DNA of 64,000 nt from Rhipicephalus microplus. Taxonomy: Eukaryota; Arthropoda; Arachnida; Ixodida; Ixodidae. Of this stretch, positions 12,512 through 23,580 are shown in pieces. Location: NCBI RefSeq assembly GCF_043290135.1, contig NC_134702.1:92479819-92543818 (forward strand), read 5' to 3'. Position 1 is the first letter of the stretch. The number at the start of each line of letters is the position of its first letter. The position numbers and the translations under genes were made by a program. The notes beneath the pieces were generated by a model, which worked only from the letters and a program-made list of their open reading frames with translations, was not told where the DNA came from and did no database searches.

Positions 12512-13303
12512 TTAGTCGTGCCACTTTCTGGACCGAGATCGAGCGGTGTTAGGCTTGGAGATGCTGCGCACCGTACTGTACGTCGGCTGACAGTCCGTGC
12601 ACGTGGTGCAGCGAGGCGACGAAGACGGCATCGGGCCGCGGGACGACGCCCGCTGAGGTGGCGGCGAAGCGATGCGTCTCGACTGCGACCGCTTCGACTT
12701 GGGCGCCTTGGTCACGTAGACGGGCGAGGAGGCCGCAGCCGGCTGCGGTTCCGGCGAGCGTCTCCTGCGCATCAGCTCCTCGAGGCACTCTCGGCAGGCC
12801 TCCGGCTCGGCGGCAGCGTCGCACTCGGTGTCGTCGTCCACGTTGTCGTACCAGTTGCGGCCCTCGACGATCTGCATCGCGTTGGGCAGCTTCTGTCGAG
12901 TCGACTTGACCTGCGACTTCCGCGGTTGCTGCGACGGAGGTTTTACGTCCTCGACGTAGAAGCTCTTACCCCGCGGCACGACGCGCATGACCTGAGGTTC
13001 AGGGGCGACGGTGTACCTGCAGTCGTCCGGCTGGGTGGCTTTCCTCTGGCGGCACAGGGGCGGGCAGCTGTCGCACTGCAGGCCTCCGGCAAACGTAGCT
13101 CCGCCTACCGGCTCATAGAAGCGTTCCGCCGGCAGCGGCGATGACGGCACCAGCCGGTACACCCCCTTTTTTGAGCGCCCAGAAGTGCCCTGGGTGGGGA
13201 TGCAAATGCCGCCGGCACTGCAGGCGCCACCAGCAGCCTGCTGAGCCTTGAGCTGCGCCGCGTCCAAGTAGTAGACGGTCTCCGAGCCTTGCCTGACTGC
13301 CAT
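12512..13303 (-). CDS. hypothetical 263-residue Cys- and Arg/Ser-rich protein
   Basis: I do not recognise a family. The frame is G+C-rich, uninterrupted and starts at an ATG in a good context (gccATGG). There is no signal peptide and no membrane segment. Residues 1-60 are Ala/Gly-rich. Paired cysteines sit at 77, 80 and 84 (CDSCPPLC), 170 and 173 (CRECLEEL) and 232, 235 and 238 (CTTCTDC). An acidic patch DNVDDDTE is near 153-160. The C-terminal third (180-263) is Arg/Ser/Pro-rich and probably disordered, and may be a nuclear or nucleic-acid-binding tail. The cysteine pairs could bind zinc but match no standard finger. A long frame on the opposite strand is a G+C shadow. It could be a single-exon gene or the large exon of a spliced one; coding is likely, function unknown. 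Confidence 0.6.
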   Translation of the reverse strand: MAVRQGSETVYYLDAAQLKAQQAAGGACSAGGICIPTQGTSGRSKKGVYRLVPSSPLPAERFYEPVGGATFAGGLQCDSCPPLCRQRKATQPDDCRYTVAPEPQVMRVVPRGKSFYVEDVKPPSQQPRKSQVKSTRQKLPNAMQIVEGRNWYDNVDDDTECDAAAEPEACRECLEELMRRRRSPEPQPAAASSPVYVTKAPKSKRSQSRRIASPPPQRASSRGPMPSSSPRCTTCTDCQPTYSTVRSISKPNTARSRSRKWHD

Positions 13304-13827
13304 GGCGATGGATCACTGGCCGGGCTTATTGATGCTGGCTGGCTCGCGGACTTGGTTCCTCTGGCTCACGGACGCCCTACCAGGTGGCGGGAATTTTTCA
13401 GGCTGGCGAAGTGGGCCAGCGGGGGCGCAATTTCGCGACGAGCTCTTTGTCTAGCGTCGTCGTTGTGGGCCTAATACACGAGCAGCGTTGGCCATGCCCC
13501 AGCTGTCCTCGAAGCGCCCTGAAAGAACGTGTGCGCGCGACGCTCGAGCACCGACAGCTGCGATCGCCATCGCATGTACGAGAAGAAGAAGGAGGATTCG
13601 AATAAATTGAGTCAAGTTGGCTTTGATCTTACTTGTATGTGAACATTATTCATTTTTATCGATTACGCTGAGCGATTCTTCCAAGTCATGCAATTCATCT
13701 GCGGCCATCTTTTTGGCTCCCCGTTTTTTTTTTTTTTTGGCCAATCACTTGATGGGGATGCAAGCCAATAACGTAGGACTGCTGCTACTACTTCGAAAAA
13801 AAAAGAAAAGAAGATGCTATACGCGCC
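13304..13827. other. G+C-rich 5' flank of the 12.5-kb gene
   Basis: This is the upstream side of the minus-strand gene. It is rich in G+C and CpG to about 13570, without an obvious TATA box, as expected for a CpG-type promoter or 5' UTR. From about 13620 it becomes A/T-rich with T and A runs. No other gene is seen. Confidence 0.4.
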
Positions 13828-14045
13828 ACGGCCATGGTCTAGTGGCTACATAGTGCTTCACTGCTGACCCAAAGGTGGCGGGATGGAATTCCGGCTGCGG
13901 TGGCCGCATGTCGATAAAAGCTAAATGACAGAGGCCCGTTTCCATATATTCACGTGCACGTTAAACACCGCCAGGGGATCGAAATTTCTGTGTCTCCCCG
14001 CTTTGGATGCAAAATCCCAGCAATTATAGTATAACGGAGGGCGCC
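13828..14045 (+). mobile_element. diverged tRNA-derived SINE, plus strand
   Basis: The head CCATGGTCTAGTGGCTACAT and GCTGACC are clear. The B box is mutated (GGAATTCC in place of GGTTCGAATCC). CGTGCACGTTAAA and a CGGAGGGCGCC end remain. It is older or more damaged than the 11.5-kb copy. Confidence 0.7.
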
Positions 14046-15031
14046 CTTTTCTCAGTATATGCCCGTTTTAGTCGACGCTAGAATTAGGCCGTTAGAACAC
14101 ATCTCCCATTTCAAGATTGTTTCATCGGCTCGGCCCTTGACCACACTAATTGCGGGTAAGAGTGATGGCTGGAGAAACAGCAAGAAAGAAGGCGACAGAA
14201 GGCAATGCACAACATAGCTTGCCGTGTATGTCATGAAAAAATAAATAAATAAGAAAATGCACCTAGTGTGGAAATTCGTTAACATTCAGCTTCGGAAAAA
14301 TCATCGTCATGCTTTGAATACTATAATGAAAGGGCGCCTTCGCAGATAGGCGTGTGGTGATCGTATATATACAGATAGGTTTTACAAATATGCGATTAAC
14401 CGCATACATGACGAGCTTGACGTTGTTACATGCACTTCAGATCGCACTTAGCTATACTAACGACCCGCGTTCCTCATTATCCAGTGTCACTAGGCTTACA
14501 CAGGATAAGCTGGAACCAAATAACCGTCAGTGGGATGTTTTGCTGCCCAGCTTAAACTTACGCAACCTGTTGTATCTTTTCAAGGAGAGCACTCTGGGCA
14601 GGTATGGCCCACATGGTGTCCTGCATTCAGGGCTCTTTTTAGGGCCGAGAATTTCGCGCGGCAAAAGTAGCTGCACAAATAATTTGCATTCCCTTATTAG
14701 AGAGTCTCTTCAGCCTTTGCTGGTGCAAGTATGACCACTAACATTGTTCGTGAGTGCTACTCATGTTTCATTGAAAAGTAATTAACAAAAAAAGTGTCTA
14801 CATGGAAACCATCAGTGAGCCCTCGCAAAATACGCCGTGCATGTTTTTTTATCTTTTTTTCAACGCGAACTTGTTAAAGAACTCGTTTCACAGAAATTCC
14901 AGCATCGGTGTCTGCGTGGGCGTTGTTGGTTGTGAGTGTGGTATACATTGCCATCGTGCGTCAGAACATCTGATTATCATAACGACTTTGTAGTTTAAAG
15001 CTGGCCACCCACTACAATAGACACACGCATT
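14046..15031. other. unassigned stretch
   Basis: A 126-codon plus-strand frame (14354-14734) has no motif, hydrophobic pattern or relative that I can identify. The rest is non-coding with short T runs. Confidence 0.35.
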
Positions 15032-15274
15032 GATTGATTGATATGAGGTATTCAACGACCCGAAACCGCCATATGATTATCAGAGACGCCGTAGTGGAGG
15101 GCTCCGGAAATTTCGACCTTCTGGGGTTCTTCAACGTTCATCCAAATCTGAGCACACGGGCCTAAAGCATTTTCGCCTCAATCGAAAATGGAGCCGCCGC
15201 AGCCGACATTCGTTCCCGCGACTGCATGGTGGGTCAGCAGCCGAGTACCTTAGCCACTAGACCACCGCGGTGGA
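15032..15274 (-). mobile_element. tRNA-derived SINE, minus strand, near full length
   Basis: It starts with the tail complement TGATTGATTGATATG and then shows GACGCCGTAGTGGAGGGCTC, TGGGGTTCTTCAACGTTCA, ACACGGGCCTA and GGAGCCGCCGCAGCC. It ends TAGCCACTAGACCACCGCGG. The B box is altered (CATTCGTTCCC). Flanks AGACACACGC / AGGCACACACG may be a decayed target duplication. Confidence 0.88.
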
Positions 15275-16398
15275 GCAAAAGGCACACACGTCACTGCGCG
15301 TATTTTCTTCAGACCATGTTGTGGGTACCTAGCGAGTTTGAAAACATTTCACTCGAATAGTTGTTCGTGGTTTAAGGCATGCTATGTATTATACAGAAGG
15401 CGGCCATATGCGAAAGCCACTGACACAGAACCTCCTGCTACATTTATTTCATTTTAGCCACTGACACAGAACCTCCCTGTCTTTCCTCATTTATTCCTCC
15501 TCCTCCTCCTTCACTGACACATGCCACTTTCAACTTTAGAGATTACATTGCAGTAATCCGCAATTTAAACTTCTGGAGCAACATAAAAATTATGCCCTAC
15601 GTGGCTGAAGTATATGCACCCGGGACAATATATCGTATCGCGATGAACTCTTAAAGGCGAAGCTTAAAGATCCTTCATTTTGTTTCCCACAAAATCGATA
15701 ATTCCACGTGGAGTATGTAACACTTACCCTTATTACCTGAAGAGGCAGTTGTTACTTTCGCGAATACATGAGCCAGTGATGGCCGCGTAGCTAGTAGAAG
15801 GGATGCCCTATATAAAGGTTGACTTAGTTACATCAGGGCACGTACACCTATTGAGGCATTGAGATCGAGGAATAGTATAGTAATGACTACTCGCAAGTTA
15901 TTTTTAAACAATACTTTTCAAGATTTCTGTTCTCAAAATGAGCAAGAATAAAAACTTCAATGACTGCGCGGGACGTGCAGCACAGTCACGGCAAAAGCTG
16001 GAAGAGTGACTTTTCGGAGCCTCTATTAAACACTCCATAGGTAACTGCTGCAAGTACGCTTTCGGAGTACCCACTACGCCATAAATCATCACAATTTTTG
16101 TGTGGTGTGGAGGGATTACTTTGTTTGTTTGTTTATTTCCCGGGGATAATGGCTCATACCCACTCAGAGGGATTGGCCAAGAAAGTGTAGTTCAGTTTTT
16201 CTGTGATCATTTTAACTATGTGTAATAAATTTATATTATAGTAAGACTAATGTAAGGAAAACCACATAAAAAAAGAGCAAACGAGAAAAAAAAGGTCGAG
16301 TTGAGCAATTTTGGGATTTGAGGTGTTGTGATTACCACTCAGCTGCGTTTACTTCACTTTGCCCTGGGGAGTGATAAATAATAATTTTTGATTGAAGA
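15275..16398. other. unassigned stretch with a mini-hairpin motif
   Basis: No gene is seen. ACTGACACAGAACCTCC occurs twice about 40 bp apart (15420-15475). TTAAAGGCGAAGCTTAAAG at 15651-15669 holds a GCGAAGC hairpin (15657-15663), like the ends of other repeat families in this window. Confidence 0.4.
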
Positions 16399-16908
16399 TC
16401 ACAAAGGTATACGCTTGGTTGCCTGAATATAATCGAAAACGGCATTGAAAGCATCCCTGTGGCACTGTCCCAAAACTGAGGCACCAAAGCTTAGCGCCGT
16501 TTCCACAGTCAATCTAACGCCTATTTTCAGAAATGGAATAACTAGTAACCTTTTTCGAAGTATAGCGTAGCGGCGACAATACAAAAAAAATAATGTTCTA
16601 TTGATTCCATTTCTCCGCAGAATGTGCAGAGGGGTTGGGGGGACACGACATCGAAATTTAGTAATTAAAACTTCGAGCTTTCTGGACTGGCTCCAGTGGG
16701 GTTGCCATGGAGACTTGACGTGGTTATATTCTGTCCATGTAGTTACTTTTTCTGTCGTATCAGTGGATATTGCTGATTTTCGACATCTTATTGCCGTGAT
16801 ATATTCAACATCTGGCAATATGGATAAAACTGGCCCATCCTTCGTCATTCTTCGGAGAAGCGTGGTACCCACTACAGACTTGCAAGGAATTTCATGCACT
16901 TTTTTCAT
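16399..16908 (-). CDS. hypothetical 169-residue ORF with a relative at 56.1 kb
   Basis: No known family was recognised. The frame is open from Met at 16908 to a stop at 16399. The C-terminal part (about residues 135-163, FGASVLGQCHRDAFNAVFDY) has a relative in the minus-strand translation of 56115-56210 (FGASALGFSHRNAFDAV). The RRNGINR segment near residue 99 also has a counterpart at about 56285. Several differences between the two DNA copies fall in third codon positions, which suggests past protein-level selection. It may be a host gene exon, an old retrotransposon frame or a pseudogene. There is no signal peptide or transmembrane pattern. The start is simply the first Met. Confidence 0.3.
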   Translation of the reverse strand: MKKVHEIPCKSVVGTTLLRRMTKDGPVLSILPDVEYITAIRCRKSAISTDTTEKVTTWTEYNHVKSPWQPHWSQSRKLEVLITKFRCRVPPTPLHILRRNGINRTLFFLYCRRYAILRKRLLVIPFLKIGVRLTVETALSFGASVLGQCHRDAFNAVFDYIQATKRIPL

Positions 16909-17119
16909 GCTGTGGCTGACAGCGATGGAGATTTATGCCTGAAGCTTTTGTAATGAGTTGAAGCTGTCTTCAAGCAACTCGTTACGAAATTCTCATTGTG
17001 TGACGCCTATAGTTGTTCCTTTGTTGTTTTAAAATAATTTATTACTCATATTAACGCGATTCCTTTCTTTACATCAAGTTGCTTGCCAAAGGACAGTTTG
17101 GAACGGAGTTTAAAGCATC

Positions 17120-17190
17120 GGCGTCGTTGTGTGGTATAATACTTGGCCGACACACAGGGGAGCCGGGTTCGTATCCCGTTGTGTCCTTGG
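17120..17190 (+). repeat. tRNA-like segment (B-box), possible second SINE family
   Basis: The segment contains GGGTTCGTATCCC at 17165-17177, which matches a tRNA T-arm/B box closed by the complementary ends GACACA...TGTGTCC. A complete cloverleaf cannot be drawn and the A box is poor, so it is read as a tRNA-derived SINE head rather than a functional tRNA. Confidence 0.4.
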
Positions 17191-17789
17191 TGTTAGTTAT
17201 TTACCGAGTTAATTTTTTTCTTTAGCGCAGTAGTTACGTTACGGATACCTGTGGCGGCGGCGGACAATTACGGCGCATGGTGACCATTGTGATGTCGTAA
17301 CACTGCAGCTTTCACTATAAAAAATGCGTGAGAATACTGTTAAAATCTGGCACCGAGAATCGCATGCATGGGCACCACTTATGGACAGATTTAGCCTAGA
17401 CGATAACCCATATGCTATTAGGTTTTAAAACGGGATTTGTACAGGGAAGGGTGCTGGTAGATATTACTACGCATGTGAGTTCTCTGCTTGACGGCTTTAA
17501 TTTCGAGATTGCAATATGAGTTCATGCAAAAGCACATGTACTTGCCTAAGTTTGAAGCAATCATCTACATAGCTGCAGGACACACACGGCACACCAATAA
17601 GTACAACAGAAGAGGCACGTATATTTAATGAAACGAAAAAGATGGCCGTATATAGTTTAGATTGCGAGAAATAAAATATTGGAAGTTCAAGCAAAAAGCG
17701 GCACAATTAAAGCTTGCAATATCATCAAGATGTGGCTAGCTGTCTATGGAACTTTCCCGGAGCAATCCATTTCGTCCTGCACATGTCAT

Positions 17790-19460
17790 TCAACGGTTTT
17801 CTTCAGATTCAAGATAACTAATGAAGTTATCATCATTGTCTATTATGACGTTGAAGGCCTTGCGAAAAAATCCATCTTGCGAACGGCGCAACTGGTTCAT
17901 ATGGAAACGCATCTCTCGTTCCGTGTATTCGGGCTTCCTCGTCTTTACAAATCTGCTCTTTGGCCTTCCTCTTGGCCTGTGATGCTCCGTGGCTGAACAG
18001 CGTATAATCGACGTCCCGGCGTATAGCGGACACTTTATTGGGATGTCCGGGTCGTCTACGGCACCGGTTGCCGCTCTGCTGACTTTGCCAAGCTCTTGTC
18101 AGTCGGGAGTATTCGCCGTGGTTTCCGGCTAATGGGAGGCGCACGTTGCTCTTCCTCATCCTTGGGTCGATAGGCGGGTAATGCCCGACGCAACGTGGGC
18201 AATGACAGGGATGTTGATGGGCTGTGCCCGTGGCTTCTCTTCGGCCTTGGGTGGAAGCGATGGTGGCCTTGCACGCTGCATAAGAACTGTCTGGAGGACT
18301 TTGTACAGTACAAAAACTGATGGATGTTCTCATGGGGCCTTTGTCGAGACTTTGGTGGAGATCGTAGACGTGGCTGGGGCTTTGGCAGAGTGTTCTGACG
18401 AGTAGCAATCGAACATGGTCACTCCTCGACCTTAGGTCGTGGTGCTGTTTATCGACACCACGGGTACAATGGCTGGGGAGTTCGAATAAGGAGGGTGCGA
18501 GACTTCTCCTCGGCCTTGGTAAAAGCGGCGTACATCTCTGACCTGGCATGGGCTGAGGCTTCGGACCAATACGGAAGGCACTCGTGTCCTCCTCGAACTT
18601 TTGGCGATGACGTGGTGGTGATTGCCGACGCATCAGGGATATTGGCGATGGCGTTTGGCGAACTGGAAGCGAGTGTGGCTTCTCCTCGGTATTAGGTTTA
18701 TGTCGCGGTGGCGGATTAAACAATGATCAAGGATTTGGCGCCCGCGAGCGTGCCGGTGGTGGTGAGGCTTGTTTCAGCGTCCGGATCTTATCCTGAATCG
18801 GCTACGCTTCGAAGACTTCACTTTCTCGTATCGCATTCAGCCTCCGCTTGAGCCTCGTAATTTGTACATCGCGCAGACCGGACTTCAACTCTGTGATTTG
18901 GTCAAACTCACATCCTTGGATCTGAACCTCGGCGTCGCATGTTTGCTGCGTGACCTGCAGCGAATGTGAATGAAGAAGAAGCAGCGGAGGAACCTGGCTC
19001 CAGGCATTCCTCATTCTACACTTGGCTGGTTCATCGTTTCCACCACCCACAGCCGACTCGTACAAGTTGCTGTCCGAGGATATTGCACTTGTTCGTTGAT
19101 GTACGCCATCACCAGCCGTCACGTCCTGGACGTCGCAATCGTTACGTGACTCAGTAAATGTTTAATTCGAAACGTCTTCACCATCGATTCTGTGGTGGTA
19201 CACGAACGTACATGAGTCTTCGTAGATAACTTCAAATCTTGGGGAGTGGTCCAGGAAATTTAAGCTGTGATTGTGTCGTGCATAATAACAATATTTTGAG
19301 CTGGTGAAGTACTCAGCGCTTTTCGCAGGTCATGCTCTTCGGAGGGACCATTCTCCCGCAAGACATCTCATAGCTGCCTCATAATGTTCACCGCGTTCAA
19401 CTCGGCAAGCTCCGGCTTCGGACTGCCATGCATGAAGACTTCGTCAGCTATGAAACCATC
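17790..19460 (-). pseudogene. frameshifted coiled-coil / proline-rich protein remnant
   Basis: Read on the minus strand, the 5' part (19460-18800) contains VFMHGSPKPELAELNAVN and, after stops, a coiled-coil-like ITELKSGLRDVQITRLKRRL. The same frame then crosses two stops (near 18797 and 18725) into a Pro-rich, basic segment with repeated phrases such as NPPPRHKPNTEEKP. From about 18320 the more protein-like reading shifts frame: a related phrase (PPKAEEKPRAQP) appears in the next frame, which ends in a hydrophilic C-terminus, DNDDNFISYLESEENR, at 17790. The pattern is an old protein of more than 450 residues broken by at least two stops and one or more frameshifts. The coiled coil plus basic Pro-rich layout could be a LINE ORF1 or a host gene; I cannot tell. 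Confidence 0.45.
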
Positions 19461-19511
19461 TTCACCTTTGGCTGGTTTAGAAGGGCTCACATGGCATTTA
19501 TTTGTACCTAA

Positions 19512-19534
19512 TAGCATGGTCCTTGACCATGCTA
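19512..19534. repeat. short perfect hairpin
   Basis: TAGCATGGTC and GACCATGCTA are perfect 10-bp arms around CTT. It is isolated, with no T-run after it and no evident role. Confidence 0.7.
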
Positions 19535-20103
19535 ATAGCTTGCACTTGGCGCTTGGCTTCGCCCGTTGAGTCGAGATATCTTTAGCGTTTGAGAGGCACC
19601 GGGAATCGAGTCCTCGCCTAGCGTTTCCGGCATCGGTAGACTGTCGCTTGCCTTTATCAGGTTCCTGTTGTATCCTGAGGTGGACAAAAAGTTTTCGCAG
19701 ACTGATTTATATGTTGCACGGAGGCATGTTGTCAGGGCTTCTACTGGTTGATTCGAAGCCGAAAGACTGCTCCGGCGTCCGTTTCTTCATTCTCTTGCCC
19801 TTCGGAAGATGGACGGCTGACCTGACCTGAAGGGGATCAGGCTACGATGAACTAGGATGAAGTCCCAGGAGCGATGGTTCTGGGAGTCAGCTGTCGATCG
19901 CAGACGCAGCAAAAATAGCGCGAGCGGAGTGAGCAGCCTTCTTTTTTTTTCTTCTTCTTGACGTTCGCACATGGCACACGCTCATTGGAGGGAAATTGTT
20001 GAGCTCGAGCCAAGAATTCGCAATTTCCGTTTTCCCCTGGTTGTGGTTCTTGCCCGCTATGTGGTCGTAGTCGTGTCCACAAAAGGAGTGAACATCTATA
20101 GAA

Positions 20104-20176
20104 TTAAAACTTGATTTAGCTAAGTGATCAGGGTGCTTGAATTATTTTGTTAAACGGAGAAGTTCATTATATCGAG
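20104..20176. mobile_element. possible pogo/Tigger-like MITE remnant
   Basis: AAAACTTGATTTAGCTAAG on the left and GAAGTTCATTATATCGAGG on the right resemble the widespread terminal motif family CTCGATTTAACGAA / TTCGTTATATCGAGG of pogo-like elements. The arms are diverged and no TA duplication could be confirmed. Confidence 0.3.
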
Positions 20177-20772
20177 GATGAGGTCCTCCGAAATCTGAAA
20201 TTGTCACGTAGCGTCAGCCGAACCCTTCCACGGCATTTTATTGGCCACTCATAAATGCCTGCGCGTGTTAAAGGTATGCAGGGGCAGCTCGAGCATGAAT
20301 TCTTCTCATGTCCGTGCGATGAAGGGGAGGTGGCAGTTCAATGGTCACGTGAAGCGACGACAAGCTGCCGATATTCAAAGATAGAAAGAACGAACACAGC
20401 TTATGTGAGAGAGAGAGCAGACAGAGAAAGGAAGTTCCACGGAGACGATCAGTGCCATCAGATTCATAAACCATCAAACGGTAAAAGCAACCCACGTGTT
20501 CCTGTGATATATAGTACTTGCAAGGGCAACAAACCACTATTACCCAGTGCCATTTGTTATGTAAAAGCGCTACCAACTGTTGCATGCAGCGTCGGTAGTG
20601 CAAAACTGTATATGGGGTCGTGACTGTACTCCATCTCAGACGTTCCCTTCACCACCATGGAAGCTACAGGGCATTCCACATGTATCCGCGGCCACGTCGT
20701 CTGCTAAGCGTCCCTCTGGCGTCTGCGCGCACAAGTTCACCGAGCAGACGGCAGCGCTGGCGAAAATAGAAC

Positions 20773-20844
20773 ATGGCTGCACGGACCGACGCTGATGCTT
20801 TCCGCCTCGAGTTTACCACGTCGTCGTCGTGCGCTCTTTTGCCC
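20773..20844 (+). CDS. candidate first coding exon (24 codons) with a consensus splice donor
   Basis: ATG at 20773 lies in a favourable context (gaacATGG) at the downstream edge of CpG-rich sequence (about 20690-20770). The frame (starting MAARTDADAFRLEF) runs exactly 24 codons to 20844 and is followed at once by GTAAGT, a perfect 5' splice site, in phase 0. The protein family is not recognised. No convincing second exon was found within the window, which is unsurprising if introns are kilobases long. The combination of CpG-rich flank, start context and donor is better than chance, but short exons are easy to imagine by eye. Confidence 0.35.
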
Positions 20845-21964
20845 GTAAGTTTTAAAAAAGACGTTTGTATTTCTTTCAGCTTTACGTTAGGAGTTTTGGC
20901 AGCAATGTATTCGTGACGATAGTGTGCTGTTCCCATGAACCGCTTTCAATTTTTTGGCAGCTTAGGCTTAGCAGGCATGGCTAAAGAAACAGCTTATCTC
21001 GTTAATAACGACACATCCTACCTGATGCTTTTTCCTGATCATTGAATGGCACAAAGCGATCATTACACCATTCATTTGCCGGCGTGATTGCTTTGGGCGC
21101 GCATAAAGTTTGAATCGAAGTGGATGGTCTGTCCGCATGGATGCTGCCACGGTGATTTTAAACCGCTGAATTACCAGTGGCTAGTGATACAGCATTTGAA
21201 TAAGTATGACGAAAATACGATGAAGAATAATCATATTGCAGACTGATGCGCAGCAGCGTGTGCTAAAGAAGGGCAAAAGTGCCAGTCTTGCCAATGGCAA
21301 GGCAAATATATTTGAAACTATGTCATCCGACGCAAGCAGTGGCTTGCTTACACCCCGTGTCTTTGGCCTGTGGCGCAGGCAGGGAGTTTTTCGAGAAACA
21401 TACCGATAGTGAGTTGCAGAGTGATAGAGCCGATGATGGCTGCCGATTCTAAAGCGTAAGAGTTGTTGTTGTGATTTAAAACTTGGTCACCCGATGGGGT
21501 GCTTCACGAAAAGGATGCTTAAGACCACCCACGTCTGTGCAGTTATAAGCCTCCTTTTCGTATTTGTGTGTTGTCCGATGGGTCCAGGGCCTATGAGACA
21601 GAAATATATGACGAACCGGTTATCTGACGCGCTTTCATATCAAAGTTCATTGTTTTCCACATTTGCGTATCTTATCGAAACACAAATATCACGTGCCTGA
21701 TTCTGTACGCTTCGCGCTGCCTTCGCTTGCTATGTCGAGACACGTTCGATTTCTGAACATAGTACCACGATTCAACGATCAATGTTTCAAAAACCTATTT
21801 ATACAACTGTCAACGAGTTTGAGCAAGAGATGGGTCTCTATGTGGTGCAGGGAAGAATTCTCGCTCACCTTGGCCATCAAAGGCGCAGCTTTCGTTCCCG
21901 TAATCGACACTTCCTCCTCTTTTATTTTGTATTTCTACTGTGCCGGTTATATTCTTCCGTTATG
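20845..21964. other. unassigned stretch (possible intron)
   Basis: If the exon at 20773-20844 is real, this is intron. No domain-bearing frame was found. Two overlapping open frames near 21660-21994 have no support. Confidence 0.35.
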
Positions 21965-22165
21965 AGAAGCCACCACAGAGGTCTTGTAGTTTAGGGTCAC
22001 GTAATTGAATCTCGGTCGCGGCGGATGCATTTCCGATGGAGAGTAAGGCGCTTGAGGACCGTGTATTTAGATTTAGGTGAACGTTAAAGAACACCAGATG
22101 GTCCAAACTTCGGGAGCCCTCCAATACGGAGTCCCTCATAATCACATCGTGGGCTTGAAATGCAA
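21965..22165 (+). mobile_element. diverged tRNA-derived SINE, plus strand
   Basis: Blocks are AGAGGTCTTGTAGTTTAGG, GCGGCGGATGCATTTCCGATGG, GTGAACGTTAAAGAACACCAG, GGGAGCCCTCCAATACGG and CCCTCATAATCACATCGTGG. The A and B boxes are mutated, and there is no long tail array. Confidence 0.8.
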
Positions 22166-23486
22166 AACCTCAATTACTTTTATTACAGTTGTGAGAATGT
22201 CGTCAGAACTCCGCCTACGTCTTAGATGTTAAGGGTACCACCGCGTTTGCATGCATGTATGTGTGTGTACCTACAAACCGTGGTTGGGGGGCAGTGCACA
22301 AAGCATAGACACATGCCTTTAAGAAAACTTATGTCGGAACCACTTTAAGACCCCCGTTGAGAAGACCACTTGTTCAAACGTTGGCCCCAGCGGTATCCCG
22401 TGTTCAAAAGATGTTTCGCCTCCTCAAGCCTTCACTTTCTAAACCTCTGCCAACTTTGGATTTAAAACCAATAGAACATTTGCAAATACCAAGCAGACTT
22501 TTACATATGTGAGCATCACTACAGGGGCACGGAGAAATTTCTCGCTATATATGAAGGAAAAAAAAACAGTCTTAACTCACGGAAAGGCGACGTTAACAAA
22601 CTTTCCAACAACGTCCGACTCCAGTGGTCACGGGTGTGTTGCTTTTAACATACGTGCTCACAACAAATCCCTGCAAACAGGTCATATGGGTACCAACGAA
22701 AGCTTGAAAAGTAATATGTACACCCGGGCGTTGGTTAGGTGCTCGGCAAAACCTTTAAAGCTTGCCCGGTGAAATTCTAAAACCAACAGACGATTGTTGA
22801 CGTCTCAAAAAGCCTGGGATTTTGAAAGTTGAAATATCTCCGTATCTTAACAATTTTGTATTAGTTGCAGCAGCCGTTTACAGCTACAGTCTGGAGAATT
22901 TTTTTTTTCTGTTCTGTCTCACATAAGCATTGCCAACTTCCAAACCATGTATCAACTATACCTTACCTAGTTTAGGTATTGATCTTTTTTATGTACGCCT
23001 TGGAAATGTTTTAAGACTTGCATTGAGCGAGTGATGTGTATAGGGGCTTGGAAAAAAAAAGAGAAATGATATCGCCATCAGTTCGTGTTGTCGATTATTT
23101 TTACCATGTTTGTGGGTGCAGCGCGAATACACCATGAAATACCACCGAAAGCCTCTCTGGTAGTTAGAGAAGCGTACGTGTCTGTTAGCGCGCAAAGCTT
23201 TCGCGTCAAGAAATGTTTCAAGCTATTTCGAGATGAAACGACGCGTACATATTTGATGTCCCCTCCCATTGCCTACAGAGGCGCCGCAACGTAGCGGTAC
23301 GTATACGGCTCACGGTTCGGAGGATCGTTCAACGCTTCGCTTAGCGGTAAACGACGCGCCGACCACGCGCAGCAGTCACATGCGGTCACGGCTTGATCCG
23401 CCTTCTCGGGGACCTCAGCTGTGCCTCTCCCCACTTTCTCTCTCATCTAAGCGTGAAGAAACACCGTGGTCTTTCTAACTGTACAA
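22166..23486. other. unassigned stretch, G+C-rich at its right end
   Basis: No gene is recognised from 22166 to 23270. From 23270 to 23460 CpG density rises, as would fit a promoter for the candidate exon at 23487. There are no repeats other than short T and A runs. Confidence 0.35.
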
Positions 23487-23580
23487 ATGGCTCCCCGATT
23501 CCATCTGTGTGCTGTGAAGCATGCGGACTCTCGCAAAAGCTTTGCGACGGCCTCGCTTTCGCACACAATTGAGCTCGAAA
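23487..23580 (+). CDS. candidate first coding exon (31 codons plus one base)
   Basis: ATG at 23487 (context acaaATGG) follows a CpG-rich stretch. The frame begins MAPRFHLCAVKHADSRKSF and reaches a GTAAGC donor-like site at 23581. Read through, the frame continues into the CTAT array, which is certainly not coding. No family is recognised and no second exon was identified, so this is weaker than the 20.77-kb candidate. Confidence 0.22.

Noticed and set aside
12395..13144. 249-codon plus-strand frame opposite the 12.5-kb gene
   Set aside because: It is the antisense shadow of a G+C-rich coding frame, with Arg-rich content typical of such shadows.
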